Source of the DNA: Mactromeris polynyma
Taxonomy: Eukaryota; Mollusca; Bivalvia; Venerida; Mactridae
Reading direction: 5' to 3'
Length of the DNA stretch: 64,000 nt
Assembly: GCA_032209605.1 (NCBI GenBank)
Contig: JASFXZ010000035.1
Span: 377,001 to 441,000, forward strand
A program made the position numbers and the translations under genes. Below are positions 47,445 through 58,516 of the stretch, piece after piece. Under the pieces are notes generated by a model. The model ran no database searches. It had not been told where the DNA came from and saw only the letters and a program-made list of their open reading frames with translations. How positions within the stretch are numbered: the first letter of the stretch is position 1; every line of letters begins with the position of its first letter.

Positions 47445-48554
47445 GTAAATATGATCTCCACTTGTACTTTATGCAACTTTTTACCTGCCGGTTCTATTTT
47501 ATATTGGAAAATTCCATTTATGGAAATAGGTTATCGATGATAAATTACCGAAAGTACCCAAGAGTCAACGGACATAACGAAATTAAACTAAAATGTCTCG
47601 ATAAATCATATGAAAATACCTAAACCTCGCGTTAAGTATTTCTGGTTTACACTTTTAAGGGTGTTTTTTTGGGGTTAGTTTTAAGATTGCGGTAACATTT
47701 CATTTCATCATTACTGCGCAAAATATTGAGTCAATAATTTACAAAATTACCAATCAATGACAGTCAGGCTAAAATATTTAGTTGACAACGCAGGAAAACA
47801 AACCTACATACGACGCGATATTCCGTTACACAAACCTGAAAATAAATTTCCGGTTTACAAGTCTGGAAGAAGATGTCTGGGTTACCAGTCTAAATATAGA
47901 TTTAAATTGACCGATTTCTACAAGACTAAATATAGATTTCTGGTTTACCAGTACAAAATGTACATGTACATGTATACATTAATATCCGGTCGGTTACTGT
48001 CAGTAGGCAAGTTCGAATTTAATATTTTTGAATTTGTTACCAGGAAAAATAACATATACTATTTTTTACCTTTGATTTTATAATATACATTTTAAAAGTT
48101 AATCGTTTCTGTGCTTACGACAGGAATTTGATTATGCTGTGTTTTTTATTGCCATCACAAGCAATTTAAAGTAGTATTACTATTGATAACTAAGAAACGT
48201 GTACACATTCGGTGTATATGTTCGTTTTTACAACTGTTTGTTTGATATGTGTGAGGATACGTACCAGTTTACACCCTCAGTGTTGTTTTTGCAACCGGTC
48301 ATTCCCATTACAAAGTCCTTATTGCAACAATCATTTATGTTCGAGTCCCATCGGTTTACTTGAATTCACAGCTTTGTATGTCATTGTCTTATTGTGTCTG
48401 TAGGATGGATATGTACTTGTAATGTTGCATTGCCTTCTTGATGTATACGATAGTTTTATTAACAAATTATCATTTTGAGAAGTAGATGCGAAATTTGAAA
48501 CAGATTTGATAAATTATGCCATCATTCTGATAGCGTAATTATTCTTACTTTCAG
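47445..48554. other. Intron 4 of gene B
   Basis: A loose duplication of about 45 bases (GACTAAATATAGATTTCTGG and CAGTCTAAATATAGATTTAA) lies near 47890-47950. The open frame 47757-48083 has biased, low-complexity content and is not called. Confidence 0.55.
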
Positions 48555-48597
48555 AGAAGAATGTGAAGAACCAAAGGAAATTGGAACAGAATTATAA
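48555..48597 (+). CDS. Gene B exon 5: acidic C-terminus and stop
   Basis: Follows TATTCTTACTTTCAG. One base completes the Arg split from exon 4, then E-E-C-E-E-P-K-E-I-G-T-E-L and TAA (48595-48597). Coding total is 319+36+20+41+43 = 459 nt, or 152 codons plus stop. The C-terminal T-E-L would fit a class I PDZ ligand, but A and C do not share it. Confidence 0.7.
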
Positions 48598-49177
48598 ACA
48601 ATGCATTCGAAAAGTTCAACACATTAATCGCCAAATATTTTCAAATAAGTCAATGACCTGCAACGGACGAAACAATCATTGTTTCTTGCAATAAAATCTC
48701 CATCGTTACCAGATCGAATGACTCTTACATATGATGCTACGCACACACACACACTTCATACACAAACATTATGGACAAAATCCAAGAGTTAGCCCCCTTT
48801 TTATTGGATCTTATTATTAATCCAATTCTTGTATACGGGTTGTTTCCCTTTAGTCGGCGGGTTGCTGTATGACAATAGTTTTAGATGTCACGTACGTTGG
48901 TTTCCGCTTTTCACTAGTGTATGTTTGAATAATACTATCGGCACAATCATGGATATCTTCTTAAAATCGAAACGTTTTTCTGAAACTTTGGGAATAAAAT
49001 TTCCAAATTGTATCGACAGTCCAATAAATATAAATTGCATAACATTTCATCCCAATAACATTAAGGCTTCTCATGAAATTGTCGTTGCATGTATAAGATG
49101 CTGAGCTTCTGTTATTGTTAAGTATTGTTACATGAATTTTATTGATATAAATAGCATTGTAAATACATTGTGTACAT
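48598..49177. other. Downstream of gene B
   Basis: A short CA dinucleotide run lies at 48742-48753. Otherwise no feature is seen apart from the predicted polyadenylation signal. Confidence 0.5.
48690..48695 (+). terminator. Putative polyadenylation signal of gene B
   Basis: AATAAA 93 bases after the stop codon, followed within 30 bases by mixed T-rich sequence. Position fits a short 3' UTR. Confidence 0.45.
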
Positions 49178-49520
49178 GTATGATAACTCACAGATAACGG
49201 TTGTACATATGGTGTTGTCTTGCAGGTATGATAACTTACAGATAACAGTTGTACATATGGTGTTGTCTTGCATGTATGATAACTCACAGATAACGGTTGT
49301 ACATATGGTGTTGTCTTGTATGTATGATAACTTACAGATAACGGTTGTACATATGGTGTTGTCTTGCAGGTATGATAACTCACAGATAACGGTTGTACAT
49401 ATGGTGTTGGCTTGCATGTATGCTAACTCACAGATAACGGTTGTACATATGGTGTTGTCTTGCATGTATGATAACTCACAGATAACGGTTGTACATATGG
49501 TGTTGTCTTGCATGTTAATA
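49178..49520. repeat. Minisatellite, 48-bp unit, 7 copies
   Basis: The unit contains TGTATGATAACTCACAGATA, ACGGTTGTACATATGGTGTT and GTCTTGCA. Open frames on both strands are repeat translations (48 is a multiple of three). Confidence 0.97.
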
Positions 49521-49540
49521 ACTTACAGATAACATCCTGA

Positions 49541-49643
49541 GTCCAAATGTTTTGTAGACTGTTGCTTTTCCGGTGGTCTGTGTGGGAAGGCACTGTCTTG
49601 AAAATGTGGCGTTCCCTTTAACAACTTAATATTCCTTTCATTG
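49541..49643 (+). repeat. Family P copy
   Basis: Contains AAATGTTTTGTAGACTGTTG, then GGTCTGTGTGGGAAGGCACT and GTGGCGTTCCCTTTAACAAC. It is downstream of gene B and not followed by an exon. Confidence 0.65.
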
Positions 49644-49783
49644 TAATGGTAATTATACAGATCAACACCCTGTGATACAAAATTCATGCTGTTGTTGAGA
49701 GGTTGTTACTTTGGAGAGGTTAAATTGATTATTAATTCGTAACTGCAGACAAACTAGATGGTGTTGTTGTTGTTGTTGTTGAG

Positions 49784-50612
49784 AGGGTGCTGTCTAGGAG
49801 AGGGTCTTCCCTTGAGAGTGTGGTGTCTAGGAGAGGGTCTTCCCTTGAGAGGGTGCTGTCTAGGAGAGGGTCTTCCCTTGAGAGTGTGGTGTCTAGGAGA
49901 GGGTCTTCCCTTGAGAGGGTGCTGTCTAGGAGAGGGTCTTCCCTTGAGAGGGTGGTGTCTAGGAGAGGGTCTTCCCTTGAGAGGGTGGTGTCTAGGAGAG
50001 GGTCTTCCCTTGAGAGGGTGGTGTCTAGGAGGGTCTTCCCTTGAGAGGGTGGTGTCTAGGAGAGGATCTTCCCTTGAGAGGGTGCTGTCTAGGAGAGGGT
50101 CTTCCCTTGAGAGTGTGGTGTCTAGGAGAGGGTCTTCCCTTGAGAGGGTGGTGTCTAGGAGAGGGTCTTCCCTTGAGAGGGTGGTGTCTAGGAGAGGGTC
50201 TTCCCTTGAGAGTGTGGTGTCTAGGAGAGGGTCTTCCCTTGAGAGGGTGCTGTCTAGGAGAGGGTCTTCCCTTGAGAGTGTGGTGTCTAGGAGAGGGTCT
50301 TCCCTTGAGAGGGTGCTGTCTAGGAGAGGGTCTTCCCTTGAGAGGGTGCTGTCTAGGAGAGGGTCTTCCCTTGAGAGGGTGCTGTCTATGAGTGGGTCTT
50401 CCATTGAGAGGGTGCTGTCTAGGAGAGGGTCTTCCCTTGAGAGGATGCTGTCTAGGAGAGGGTCTTCCCTTGAGAGGGTGCTGTCTAGGAGAGGGTCTTC
50501 CCTTGAGAGGGTGCTGTCTAGGAGAGGGTCTTCCCTTGAGAGTGTGGTGTCTAGGAGAGGGTCTTCCCTTGAGAGGGTGCTGTCTAGGAGAGGGTCTTCC
50601 CTTGAGAGGGTG
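49784..50612. repeat. Minisatellite, 33-bp unit, about 25 copies
   Basis: The unit contains GAGGGTGCTGTCTAGGAGAG and GGTCTTCCCTTGA, with G/C (GGTGGTG, GGTGCTG) and GAGTGTGG variants. A 3-base deletion and one 5-base change shift the forward frames, but the minus frame stays open for 295 codons (repeats of S-R-E-D-P-L-L-D-x-T-L). It is not called as a gene because no exon signals or non-repeat coding sequence adjoin it. Confidence 0.96.
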
Positions 50613-50948
50613 CTTTGTATATAGAAATGAATGTTCGCCATATTTTATTGCAATTGGAATATTTATAAATGTATATAAAAAGAGTGTCAGATTATTTTTT
50701 TAAATATATTAAATTATGTAGTTTTGAGAAAAATATTTTTGTTATGTGTATGTGGCGTTCCCTGTAGCAACTTATTCTCTCTATTTTATATATTAAAAAA
50801 ATCTAATATAATTTAGTTTTCCGTCTTATGCTATTCATCTGTACAAAGAAAATTGAGATCAATGTCAAGTTCTCAACTCAATTCTCGACTTCGTACTGAA
50901 CTATTTACAAGGTTTGTCTTTGTTCCGTCTTTGTGAATATACATTTAA
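50613..50948. other. Intergenic, family P tail at 50750-50795
   Basis: GTGGCGTTCCCTGTAGCAAC followed by TTATTCTCTC. Nothing else is seen. Confidence 0.5.
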
Positions 50949-51273
50949 GGGCCTAAATTAAAATTAAGTTTGTTTGCCCTTTACCGACCGACTCGAGATT
51001 TGGCAACCGACCCAAATATGTTTATTGCAAAAATGGTATCAAGATGATTTTCATTTTGGTATCGCGATCTGGTGTCTTTCCTTGCTTTAATATTTGCGCT
51101 ACTTTGGGGTTAAATCATATGAAATAAAGAGGTCAGAATACTTGAATTACCATACAACAATGTGTTCTATTAAAATTGCCACAATAAAATAAAATATTTT
51201 TCCTACCTATCTACCCACCATTAAAATCTAGGGTCGGTAAAGGGCAAACAAAGGCTTTGTTTAATTTTGGCCA
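50949..51273. mobile_element. MITE, about 325 bp
   Basis: The left end contains GGCCTAAATTAA and GTTTGTTTGCCCTTTACCGA. The right end is the complement (GGTCGGTAAAGGGCAAACAA, then TTAATTTTGGCC). No coding capacity. Confidence 0.75.
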
Positions 51274-51796
51274 ATGGAGTGAAGTCTCAACTGAACAAAG
51301 CTAGAAAGTCAGCTGTGTCTGGTTTCAACCGCTTTGACACAATATAGGATGTAGATATAAACAGAAGTCGTTTCGATGATGTCATCTTCCTATTTCCAGT
51401 GACAATAGTGTATAGCTTTCTGAAAATGAACTTGAATGATTCATATACCAGGAAGTTTTGCCTGTATATTTTAACCTCGGACTTTCGTGTAAAACTTCCG
51501 TGTATATCTAGATACTGATTAAACAATTTGATGAATCATGTTATAACTCGGCCACTAAGATAGAAGAGTGCATATGTATAATATTGATTACATAATTATG
51601 TTACTAAATATGTTTGCACTGTAAATGTACGTAGAAGCTGTTTTGTCATGAATAGAATCTTACATTCGTGCTCACTGTTATTGAAATTATCAAAGTCGTC
51701 GTCTTACTATTCATGGAATTGAACTATTAAAAAAGTCGATGTAATTTATATTACAATTACATTTATCACAGTAAGATAAAACATTTGTGATATTAT
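51274..51796. other. Intergenic, no recognised feature
   Basis: AT-rich. A 79-codon minus open frame (51287-51526) has no recognisable features. Confidence 0.5.
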
Positions 51797-52232
51797 TGTG
51801 GCATATTTCTGCCACCAGTTAACCACTTAATTAACTAGATAATTATGTAGTTACTAGATATTTATCGCGTTAACTACTTTACACTTATCTAAAATAAATT
51901 GTCCGAACTGTGTTTAAGTGGTGGCAGTTGTGGGCACTATCAGACAATTGTTCGTGTTAAGATATTTATCTGGTATGAAAATGTTAAATAAGTAGTTATC
52001 TAGTTTCTTTAACGTGATAACCACATACTTATCTAGTTAAATAAGTAGTTATCCAGTTTCTCTAACGTGATAACTACATAATTATCTAGTTAAATAAGTA
52101 GTTATCTAGTTTCTTTAACGTGATAACCACATACTTATCTAGTTAAATAAGTAGTTATCTAGTTTCTCTAAAGTGATAACTACATAATTATCTAGTTAAA
52201 TAAATAGTTAATTAGTGGCAGAAATATGCACC
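51797..52232. mobile_element. Inverted-repeat element with GGCAGAAATATGCC ends
   Basis: The left end TTGTGGCATATTTCTGCCAC and right end GTGGCAGAAATATGCAC are complementary. The interior is dominated by about four copies of a 53-bp unit (TAAATAAGTAGTTATCTAGT, TTCTTTAACGTGATAACCAC). A second copy lies at 60805-61253 and a solo end at 37098-37142. Confidence 0.75.
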
Positions 52233-53719
52233 GTTGGTAGGGCACAAAATATAATTTAAATAGAAACATGCATTCCACGGGTGCTTTTTGAAGGTTGTTT
52301 ATAATAAGAAACTAAAGCTATTTATCGCTTCATTTTATTAGAAAGTGTTTCAAAGAACGATTTTCACTTAATTTACTTAAATAACATCCCTGATGGATTC
52401 CCGCCAAAAAATGAAACATCAGTCGATATCGACAAATTTCGTGACGAGTCCGTTGAAGATCGGTAGCTTCCGGTAATGCCCGATAATATTCGGAAACGAG
52501 CGATCTTCAACAAAATAGTCACGGACGGAATTTACCGATATTGGCCGAAGTCAGTTGTCAGTAACTTGAGGAAGAGATACTGGTTGTTAATTAATTCCAG
52601 GAAAACTGGTCAGGTCAACTGGCCGCTGTATATGACTGACCAATTGTTGAAAAGCAGCGTCAAATCAGATGAAAACACAATGAAGAGAAGTATGAACTAA
52701 GAACAAGCATATAACAAAAGATGCACGAAGATACTGGCTACACGTCTTGCTCAATTAATATCAGCAAAAATACAACATTTATCACATTTTCATTTGGTAA
52801 GAATCGTGACTATCGTAACTTCTATATAAATACATCGGAGTTACGATAATCTTGCGTTGAACCATCGGAATATACTAGTCAAAGGTGCTAACCCATCACC
52901 TTTATAATACATGTATTGCTTTGTTAAAGCAATTCCCTCTAATCTGGATAGCGCTGTCAAAATTGACCGCGAACAGATGTATGAACTTTCAGGACCGATC
53001 CATGTGAATTCTGGTATAAACCCATAGAAACTGTTACGCTTACTTTTCACTCAAAACACAATTGCGGCTTTTTCTCCGACATGCACAAGGAAAAAAACAC
53101 TAAAATATACATAAAAAACTATTTTGAAATGTAATGAGCTAGGTAACATATGCTGTTAATAAAATCGCAATATACGACTCATGAGTATTTTGTAAACATT
53201 TGAACAACGTTTTATTTTATAAAAAAATGTAAATATTAATAGTTTTGTAGTTGACGATGATTTGGCATTAAATTACATCGTAATAACAAACAGAAGACAT
53301 TACATACGCGTGTACACTGTATACCAAGTACATACGCGTGTACACTGTATACCAAGTAGGATTTGAGAAAGACACGAATATCCAGATATTATTGACAAAT
53401 CACTAGCTTATTTAAAAAAAATATCTCCCCCAAATTGCGCGATTCGTATATAAAACCATTAATATCTACGTTCACATTATGTCGTCAGATTCTCATTCAA
53501 AAGATTTTTTTTTCTATCAAAGTATAGAAAATGCCTTCAATACAGATCTCTATTTTATCATACAGAAAACTGCGTTATATCAATAACTTTTACACGGAGC
53601 CCAACTTCTCCGTTGTATAATTGTGTCATGAGTAAACATATTTAAACCCAAGTGTTTATTTTTTATCGCGCCGCTTATTTGTAACAATTAAAGATGTATC
53701 TGGATCATCTGAACATAAA
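52233..53719. other. Intergenic, weak open frames
   Basis: A 74-codon plus frame (52476-52700, basic and Tyr/Trp-containing) and a 69-codon minus frame (52841-53050) look less biased than most but show no family motif or partner exon. A 28-bp direct duplication (ACATACGCGTGTACACTGTA) lies at 53303-53358. Confidence 0.35.
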
Positions 53720-53905
53720 CTATTTGAACTGGCTTCATCCAGTATTGTTGTTACATTGGCTAAAACATCTCTAATAAGAATCATTGCAATGTATAACCAA
53801 TATTACTAACAGACAAAACTTTTAATTTATGATGTACAAACATCTTTCTTCAACAAATACAGATCAATACATTATGAGTTCATTCTTTATTAATATAATG
53901 TTAAT
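53720..53905. repeat. Family Y, left part, interrupted
   Basis: Contains CTTCAACAAATACAGATCAA and other family Y blocks. The continuation of the family appears only at about 54790-54910, after an 870-base insertion. Confidence 0.5.
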
Positions 53906-54036
53906 AATCAAGAGTTTTCATAATGGCCTTGTTATTGGGCTGAAGGCTGTCATATTAGCCTGAGGCCTTTAGGCCGAAGGCTAATATGACTGGCCGAAGC
54001 CCAATAACAAGGCCATTATGAAAACTCTTGATTATT
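53906..54036. repeat. Long perfect-arm palindrome (foldback)
   Basis: AATAATCAAGAGTTTTCATA then ATGGCCTTGTTATTGGGCT is mirrored by AGCCCAATAACAAGGCCAT then TATGAAAACTCTTGATTATT. The arms are about 50 bases, nearly perfect, and meet at a second small palindrome (GAGGCCTTTAGGCC). It would form a strong cruciform or hairpin. Confidence 0.92.
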
Positions 54037-54119
54037 GACAATTTTATTAATTGACTATGCAATATTAACAAAACATAATAACATTTTTACTTATTTTTAT
54101 TATAATGTTAATAACAATA

Positions 54120-54362
54120 TTATAACAAACAACAACATATTATAATCAAAAAAAATCTTTTAAATTGTCTTTCACCGATAAAATCATTATCTGTATCCGA
54201 ACGTATCCCCATATCCGGGTTTTCCTCCACTAGTGGCACTACACTGTGATCTCTATCCACAAGACCAAACACATTTTGGATACACTCACGATTGTCAATT
54301 ATACTGTCTAAAGTCAATATATCGTCTGCCAGCTGTTGCAGTACGCGCTCGCCTTCATTCAT
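54120..54362 (-). CDS. Hypothetical 80-codon ORF inside inserted element
   Basis: The ATG at 54362 opens an acidic frame with N-E-G-E-R-V-L-Q-Q-L-A-D-D-I-L-T-L-D and later V-E-E-N-P-D-M. Codon composition is unlike the AT-rich background until the last 16 codons, which turn into a poly-T-derived hydrophobic tail. This suggests a coding remnant that runs out into noncoding sequence. It is not recognised, and may be part of the element that split family Y. Confidence 0.3.
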   Translation of the reverse strand: MNEGERVLQQLADDILTLDSIIDNRECIQNVFGLVDRDHSVVPLVEENPDMGIRSDTDNDFIGERQFKRFFLIIICCCLL

Positions 54363-54599
54363 TGTAGCGTAGACCTATTTAGGATTTCAAGGTAGGTCGT
54401 CTGGCGAAAACATTGATCAGGATATTAGCCGTCCAACCCGTTCTTTATTCCGCGTACTTCCCTGGATTCCTTACTTCCCCTTGATCTTGATTGATTTGTA
54501 GTGTTACCTTTGAAAATGGGCTTCTAGGTATATTTAAAAAGAATCAGCATTCCGAATTTTCCTATTCAAAATGGCGTCGATTTTTTTTCTACGGATAGC

Positions 54600-54735
54600 G
54601 TTGGATTCATAATGGCCGAGTTGAACCAACCAATCAGAATGTCCAAATCTCATAAAGGCCGTGTTTTTTCATAATGGCCGAGTTGTTTTCATAATGGCCG
54701 TGTTTTTTTCGTAATGGCCGAGTTCTCTCTCTATA
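54600..54735. repeat. Short CATAATGGCCGAGTT repeats
   Basis: Four to five copies of TTTTCATAATGGCCGAGTTG or GTGTT variants, the same core as in the arms of the 53906-54036 palindrome. Confidence 0.8.
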
Positions 54736-54774
54736 ATGTCGTAAGAAACTTTATATCGGCCCTGAATTGATAGT

Positions 54775-55318
54775 GTTAACGCGCCTAATATTGCTTAGTT
54801 AATTAATAATGCATGTCAATTGATGTTTTAACCATAGGAAATACAGTTTTTATGTGTGTTTATGTAAACAAGTGAACACAAAATGAGCAAAATATTACTT
54901 TAAATCATTACATTCTAAAACGGAAACAAACAGTAAAGATATATAAGCTGCGCCAGGACAAAACCTGTTTTAGCGACCAAAAAGTTCATTATCAGGTTGT
55001 TACATTTCCTAACAGATTTATGTTTCAACTTTCATTTAATACCAAAAGTATTAAAATCGGATGTCTACTTTTCTTTGATATCAATTTCAATATTAAGACC
55101 AAGATGCAAAAGTTAGGTACAAAATGAAGACATTTTACACAATTCTTAATGAATCGACTGCTTTTCAAATGGAAAGAACAAATTATGCAATACTAAAAGG
55201 TTTTGTTGCTGATAGGTTGGGCTGCCATTATGAACACACAATGTGTAGCTGCACGTGTTAATATTCTAAACACGTTACTCATAAAATTGAACGTTTGAGG
55301 AAGCTAATCACAGCACAG
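54775..55318. other. Family Y right part, then no recognised feature
   Basis: 54790-54910 resumes family Y (CAATTGATGTTTTAACCATA, TGTTTATGTAAACAAGTGAA). The rest is AT-rich. Confidence 0.5.
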
Positions 55319-55423
55319 GAGATTGTCACGAGTGATTTCCCTTTTTCCCATCTAGAGTTCTCTCCCTTTCTTTCTATACATATATTACAGAAGGGATAAA
55401 GGGAGAGAACTCGTGACAATCTC
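55319..55423. repeat. Inverted repeat hairpin
   Basis: GAGATTGTCACGAGT (55319-55333) pairs with ACTCGTGACAATCTC (55409-55423). A nested pair GAGTTCTCTCCCTTT and AAAGGGAGAGAACTC overlaps it. Confidence 0.85.
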
Positions 55424-56012
55424 ATGTGAATCACAGTCACCATGTGTAATGTGAAAATAAACCAAACACATGTCATACACTTATACATAATAAACAATCA
55501 CAGTCGACAAATTACAAGTAAAATGCATCATGGTAAAATATGCTCCAACAACATTGTACAAAATGTACATAATATAGACGCACACAAAGTGTCAACACAA
55601 GTCGCCTGAGCTATGTATCACAATTCCAAAGTCCTCATGCATAGCACTTAAGGTCCCTGCGTAGTTCCACAAAACTATGAACATATACATGTGGTCAGTC
55701 ACTCATCGTCTCGAATAGTTTTGATAAACCGCGGTTGAAAACAAATCCCCAGCGGTGTTTACTTCCCGATATAGTGCATCAATAACGACCCATGGCCCAG
55801 CGGTGTTTACTTCCCGATATAGTGCATCAATAACGGCCCATGGCCCAGCGGTCTTTGATGAGTTTGAATGTTATCGATAAAGTACAAGAACACGGTACAA
55901 GTCGTTTAACTAGACCGGATCAGTACGTAGGGTGCATGGAATTTAGTCATTTCGAGAAACAGAAAAGAGTACTTTCCCTTTGCATCAACCACATTCAATT
56001 TGCTGAGTCATT
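55424..56012. other. Downstream of gene C
   Basis: A 47-bp unit (CCCAGCGGTGTTTACTTCCC, GATATAGTGCATCAATAACG) is duplicated at about 55751-55850. No clear polyadenylation signal on the minus strand near the stop codon. Confidence 0.5.
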
Positions 56013-56058
56013 CTAACACGATGACCCATCCGGATAATTTAGGTCCTTCTTATCATCG
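56013..56058 (-). CDS. Gene C exon 5: C-terminus and stop
   Basis: On the minus strand, after TTATTTTTGCAG, one base completes Ser from exon 4, then D-D-K-K-D-L-N-Y-P-D-G-S-S-C and TAG (56015-56013). It is phase 2 in and begins with two acidic residues like exons 5 of A and B. Coding total is 352+30+23+47+46 = 498 nt, or 165 codons plus stop. Confidence 0.65.
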
Positions 56059-56362
56059 CTGCAAAAATAAATTGATTTGCATTAATATAAACCATTCTCG
56101 ACAGCTCTCGGATATTTCCGTGCCACTTCGTTACTCAACGAACATTCTCTAGTGTATGTCAGGCGGAGCACTATGGTGCAACATTCAACAATTTGTGCGG
56201 TCAAAAAATAATTCTCGTAAAACGGATTTAACTTCAATAACTTCGATAAATTAACATACGAAATGGATTATCGTTGTCATTTCTAGTTAAAACATCACAT
56301 ATTTCAGTCTTCATATAACTTAAATATGTGATTGTAATCCCGTGCAATCAGCAATCCAGCGT

Positions 56363-56410
56363 TCAATGAGCGTTCCATGTACCAACTTAATGTCTCTTTC
56401 ACACTTATCT
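56363..56410 (+). repeat. Family P tail
   Basis: GCGTTCCATGTACCAACTTA followed by ATGTCTCTTTCACA. It lies in intron 4 of gene C, on the opposite strand to the gene. Confidence 0.55.
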
Positions 56411-56529
56411 GCTACATGGTCATTGATTTATAACATATAAGTAGGCAGTAACTAATCTATACAAGCTATTAACCATTACACATACAACGACATAAGGACA
56501 GTAACGATATTTGTACCAAGTAAGCAAAC

Positions 56530-57285
56530 AGTCCCAGTCTGTCCTACTCTCAGTAACTAAATACAGTCCCAGTCTGTCCTACTCTCAGTAACTAAATACA
56601 GTCCCTGAGTCTGTCCTACTCTCAGTAACTAAATACAGTCCCAGTCTGTCCTACTCTCAGTAACTAAATACATTCCCAGTCTGTCCTACTCTCAGTAACT
56701 AAATACAGTCCCTGAGTCTGTCCTACTCTCAGTAACTAAATACAGTCCCAGTCTGTCCTACTCTCAGTAACTAAATACAGTCCCTGAGTCTGTCCTACTC
56801 TCAGTAACTAAATACAGTCCCAGTCTGTCCTACTCTCAGTAACTAAATACAGTCCCTGAGTCTGTCCTACTCTCAGTAACTAAATACAGTCCCAGTCTGT
56901 CCTACTCTCAGTAACTAAATACAGTCCCTGGGTCTGTCCTACTCTCAGTAACTAAATACAGTCCCAGTCTGTCCTACTCTCAGTAACTTAATACAGTCCC
57001 TGAGTCTGTCCTACTCTCAGTAACTAAATACAGTCCCAGTCTGTCCTACTCTCAGTAACTAAATACAGTCCCTGAGTCTGTCCTACTCTCAGTAACTAAA
57101 TACAGTCCCAGTCTGTCCTACTCTCAGTAACTAAATACAGTCCCAGTCTGTCCTACTCTCAGTAACTAAATGCAGTCCCAGTCTGTCCTACTCTCAGTAC
57201 CTAAATGCAGATCCAGTCTGTCCTACTCTCAGTAACTAAATGCAGTCCCAGTCTGTCCTTCTCTCAGTAACTAAATGCAGTACGA
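56530..57285. repeat. Minisatellite, 35/38-bp unit, about 21 copies
   Basis: The unit contains CAGTCCCAGTCTGTCCTACT and CTCAGTAACTAAATA. A longer form has CAGTCCCTGAGTCTGTCC, and the two alternate regularly over much of the array. It lies in gene C intron 4. Confidence 0.96.
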
Positions 57286-57705
57286 ACTGTTCCACTTGTT
57301 GTGCGTGTGTTACATGGCAAACAGCCCCAGTCTGTCCTTCTCTCAGTAACTAAATGCAGTACGAACTGTTCCACTTGTTGTGCGTGTGTTACATGGCAAA
57401 CAGTCCCAGTCTGTCCTACTCTCAGTAACTAAATGCAGTACAAACTGTTGCACTTGTTGTGCGTGTGTTACATGGCAAACAGTCCCAGTCTGTCCTACTC
57501 TCAGTAACTAAATGCAGTACGAACTTCCACTTGTTGTGCGTGTTACATGGCAAACAGTCCCAGTCTGTCCTACTCTCAGTAACTAAATGCAGTACGAACT
57601 TCCACTTGTTGTGCGTGTGTTACATGGCAAACAGTCCCAGTCTGTCCTACTCTCAGTAACTAAATGCAGTACGAACTTCCACTTGTTGTGCGTGTTACAT
57701 GGCAA
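57286..57705. repeat. Composite repeat, about 77-84-bp unit, 5 copies
   Basis: The 35-bp unit is combined with a second segment (TTCCACTTGTTGTGCGTGTG, TTACATGGCAAACAG). The two arrays are contiguous, so one probably arose from the other by capturing flanking sequence. Confidence 0.93.
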
Positions 57706-57768
57706 AGATATTTTGGAAGCGGTGATACATGGTAATTGTTCGTAGATGGTTTAAAGCTGTTTTAGACA

Positions 57769-57967
57769 ATGTATCGACAGCGCTGGTTGAATCCCGTGCG
57801 TACATTTACACTCAAATGGTCCAGGATGCATCTTTGATATGTGGACGACTTAACTTATATGTCAGACATATATGCGAAAATATCGCTGTATTTATAACAA
57901 CTGATGAGTATGGTCAATGTCGTATTTATCCACATATGTCATTCAATACTGCGCTTATTTTAACAGG
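57769..57967 (+). CDS. Possible internal exon, unrecognised, antisense to gene C intron
   Basis: An open frame of about 66 codons lies between a TTTTAG (about 57763-57768) and ACAG/GTGAGA (about 57967), both phase 1. It encodes a peptide with R-L-N-L-Y-V-R-H-I-C-E-N-I-A-V and D-E-Y-G-Q-C-R-I-Y-P-H. The surrounding frame stays open from 57729 to 57998. No homology is recognised and no partner exon is found, so chance is a real possibility. Confidence 0.2.
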
Positions 57968-58137
57968 TGAGATAATTAGATTAGAGAAAACAGTTTAGTT
58001 TTGGGAACTAAGACATCTCCTTTTACAATACCTTGGGTCGGTTAACATGATGTAAGAATATTTAATGAAATCAATCTGTATAAGATGAGGGATGTATGTC
58101 ACGGTACACAGCTGTCAAACAATTAAGGAGAGTAGAT

Positions 58138-58185
58138 TCAATGGTTTTATGTCCCCTGTAGCAACTGTTTCTCTCTCTTTTATTT
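58138..58185 (+). repeat. Family P tail
   Basis: TGTCCCCTGTAGCAACTGTT followed by TCTCTCTCTTTTATT, a diverged copy in gene C intron 4. Confidence 0.5.
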
Positions 58186-58231
58186 GATATTTTAAAACAC
58201 AAAAATGCCACAAATGGTGACGTATATATAC

Positions 58232-58278
58232 CTCTCTCGCTCCCTGTCTTGTTCTGGATTGGTAACTAACTGATGTCC
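58232..58278 (-). CDS. Gene C exon 4: Q-L-V-T-N-P motif
   Basis: On the minus strand, after GATTTTTTTTCAG, the exon encodes G-H-Q-L-V-T-N-P-E-Q-D-R-E-R-E plus two bases and ends at GAGAG/GTATAT. It is 47 nt, phase 0 to phase 2. Q-L-V-T-N-P is identical to gene A exon 4, the strongest single protein match between copies outside exon 2. Confidence 0.72.
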
Positions 58279-58516
58279 CTGAAAAAAAATCCCGTACGAA
58301 AACATTAAATATGTCTTATTATTTTTCTGTTACGAATGTAGCTGTTATATGACAACGGGTACTTCTTTCTCGCGTTGAACATAATATTTATATACTTGTC
58401 TATACATTTATTAAAAAGTGTGTTTGTATAACTTTTTTGTTCAATTTAAATTCGCATTGTTAGTTGTGCTTTTTTAACATGTCTTATCTTTAAAGATATC
58501 GATATCTGTACCTCCA

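Noticed and set aside
47757..48083. 108-codon ORF in gene B intron 4
   Set aside because: Low-complexity, Tyr/Lys-rich, with an internal duplicated stretch. No splice or family evidence.
53040..53100. Possible fourth exon 2-like micro-exon (AATTGCGGCTTTTTCTCCGA)
   Set aside because: It resembles G-C-F-S of gene B exon 2, but the D-S is missing, there is no pyrimidine tract with AG at the right place and no donor. Treated as chance or a fossil.
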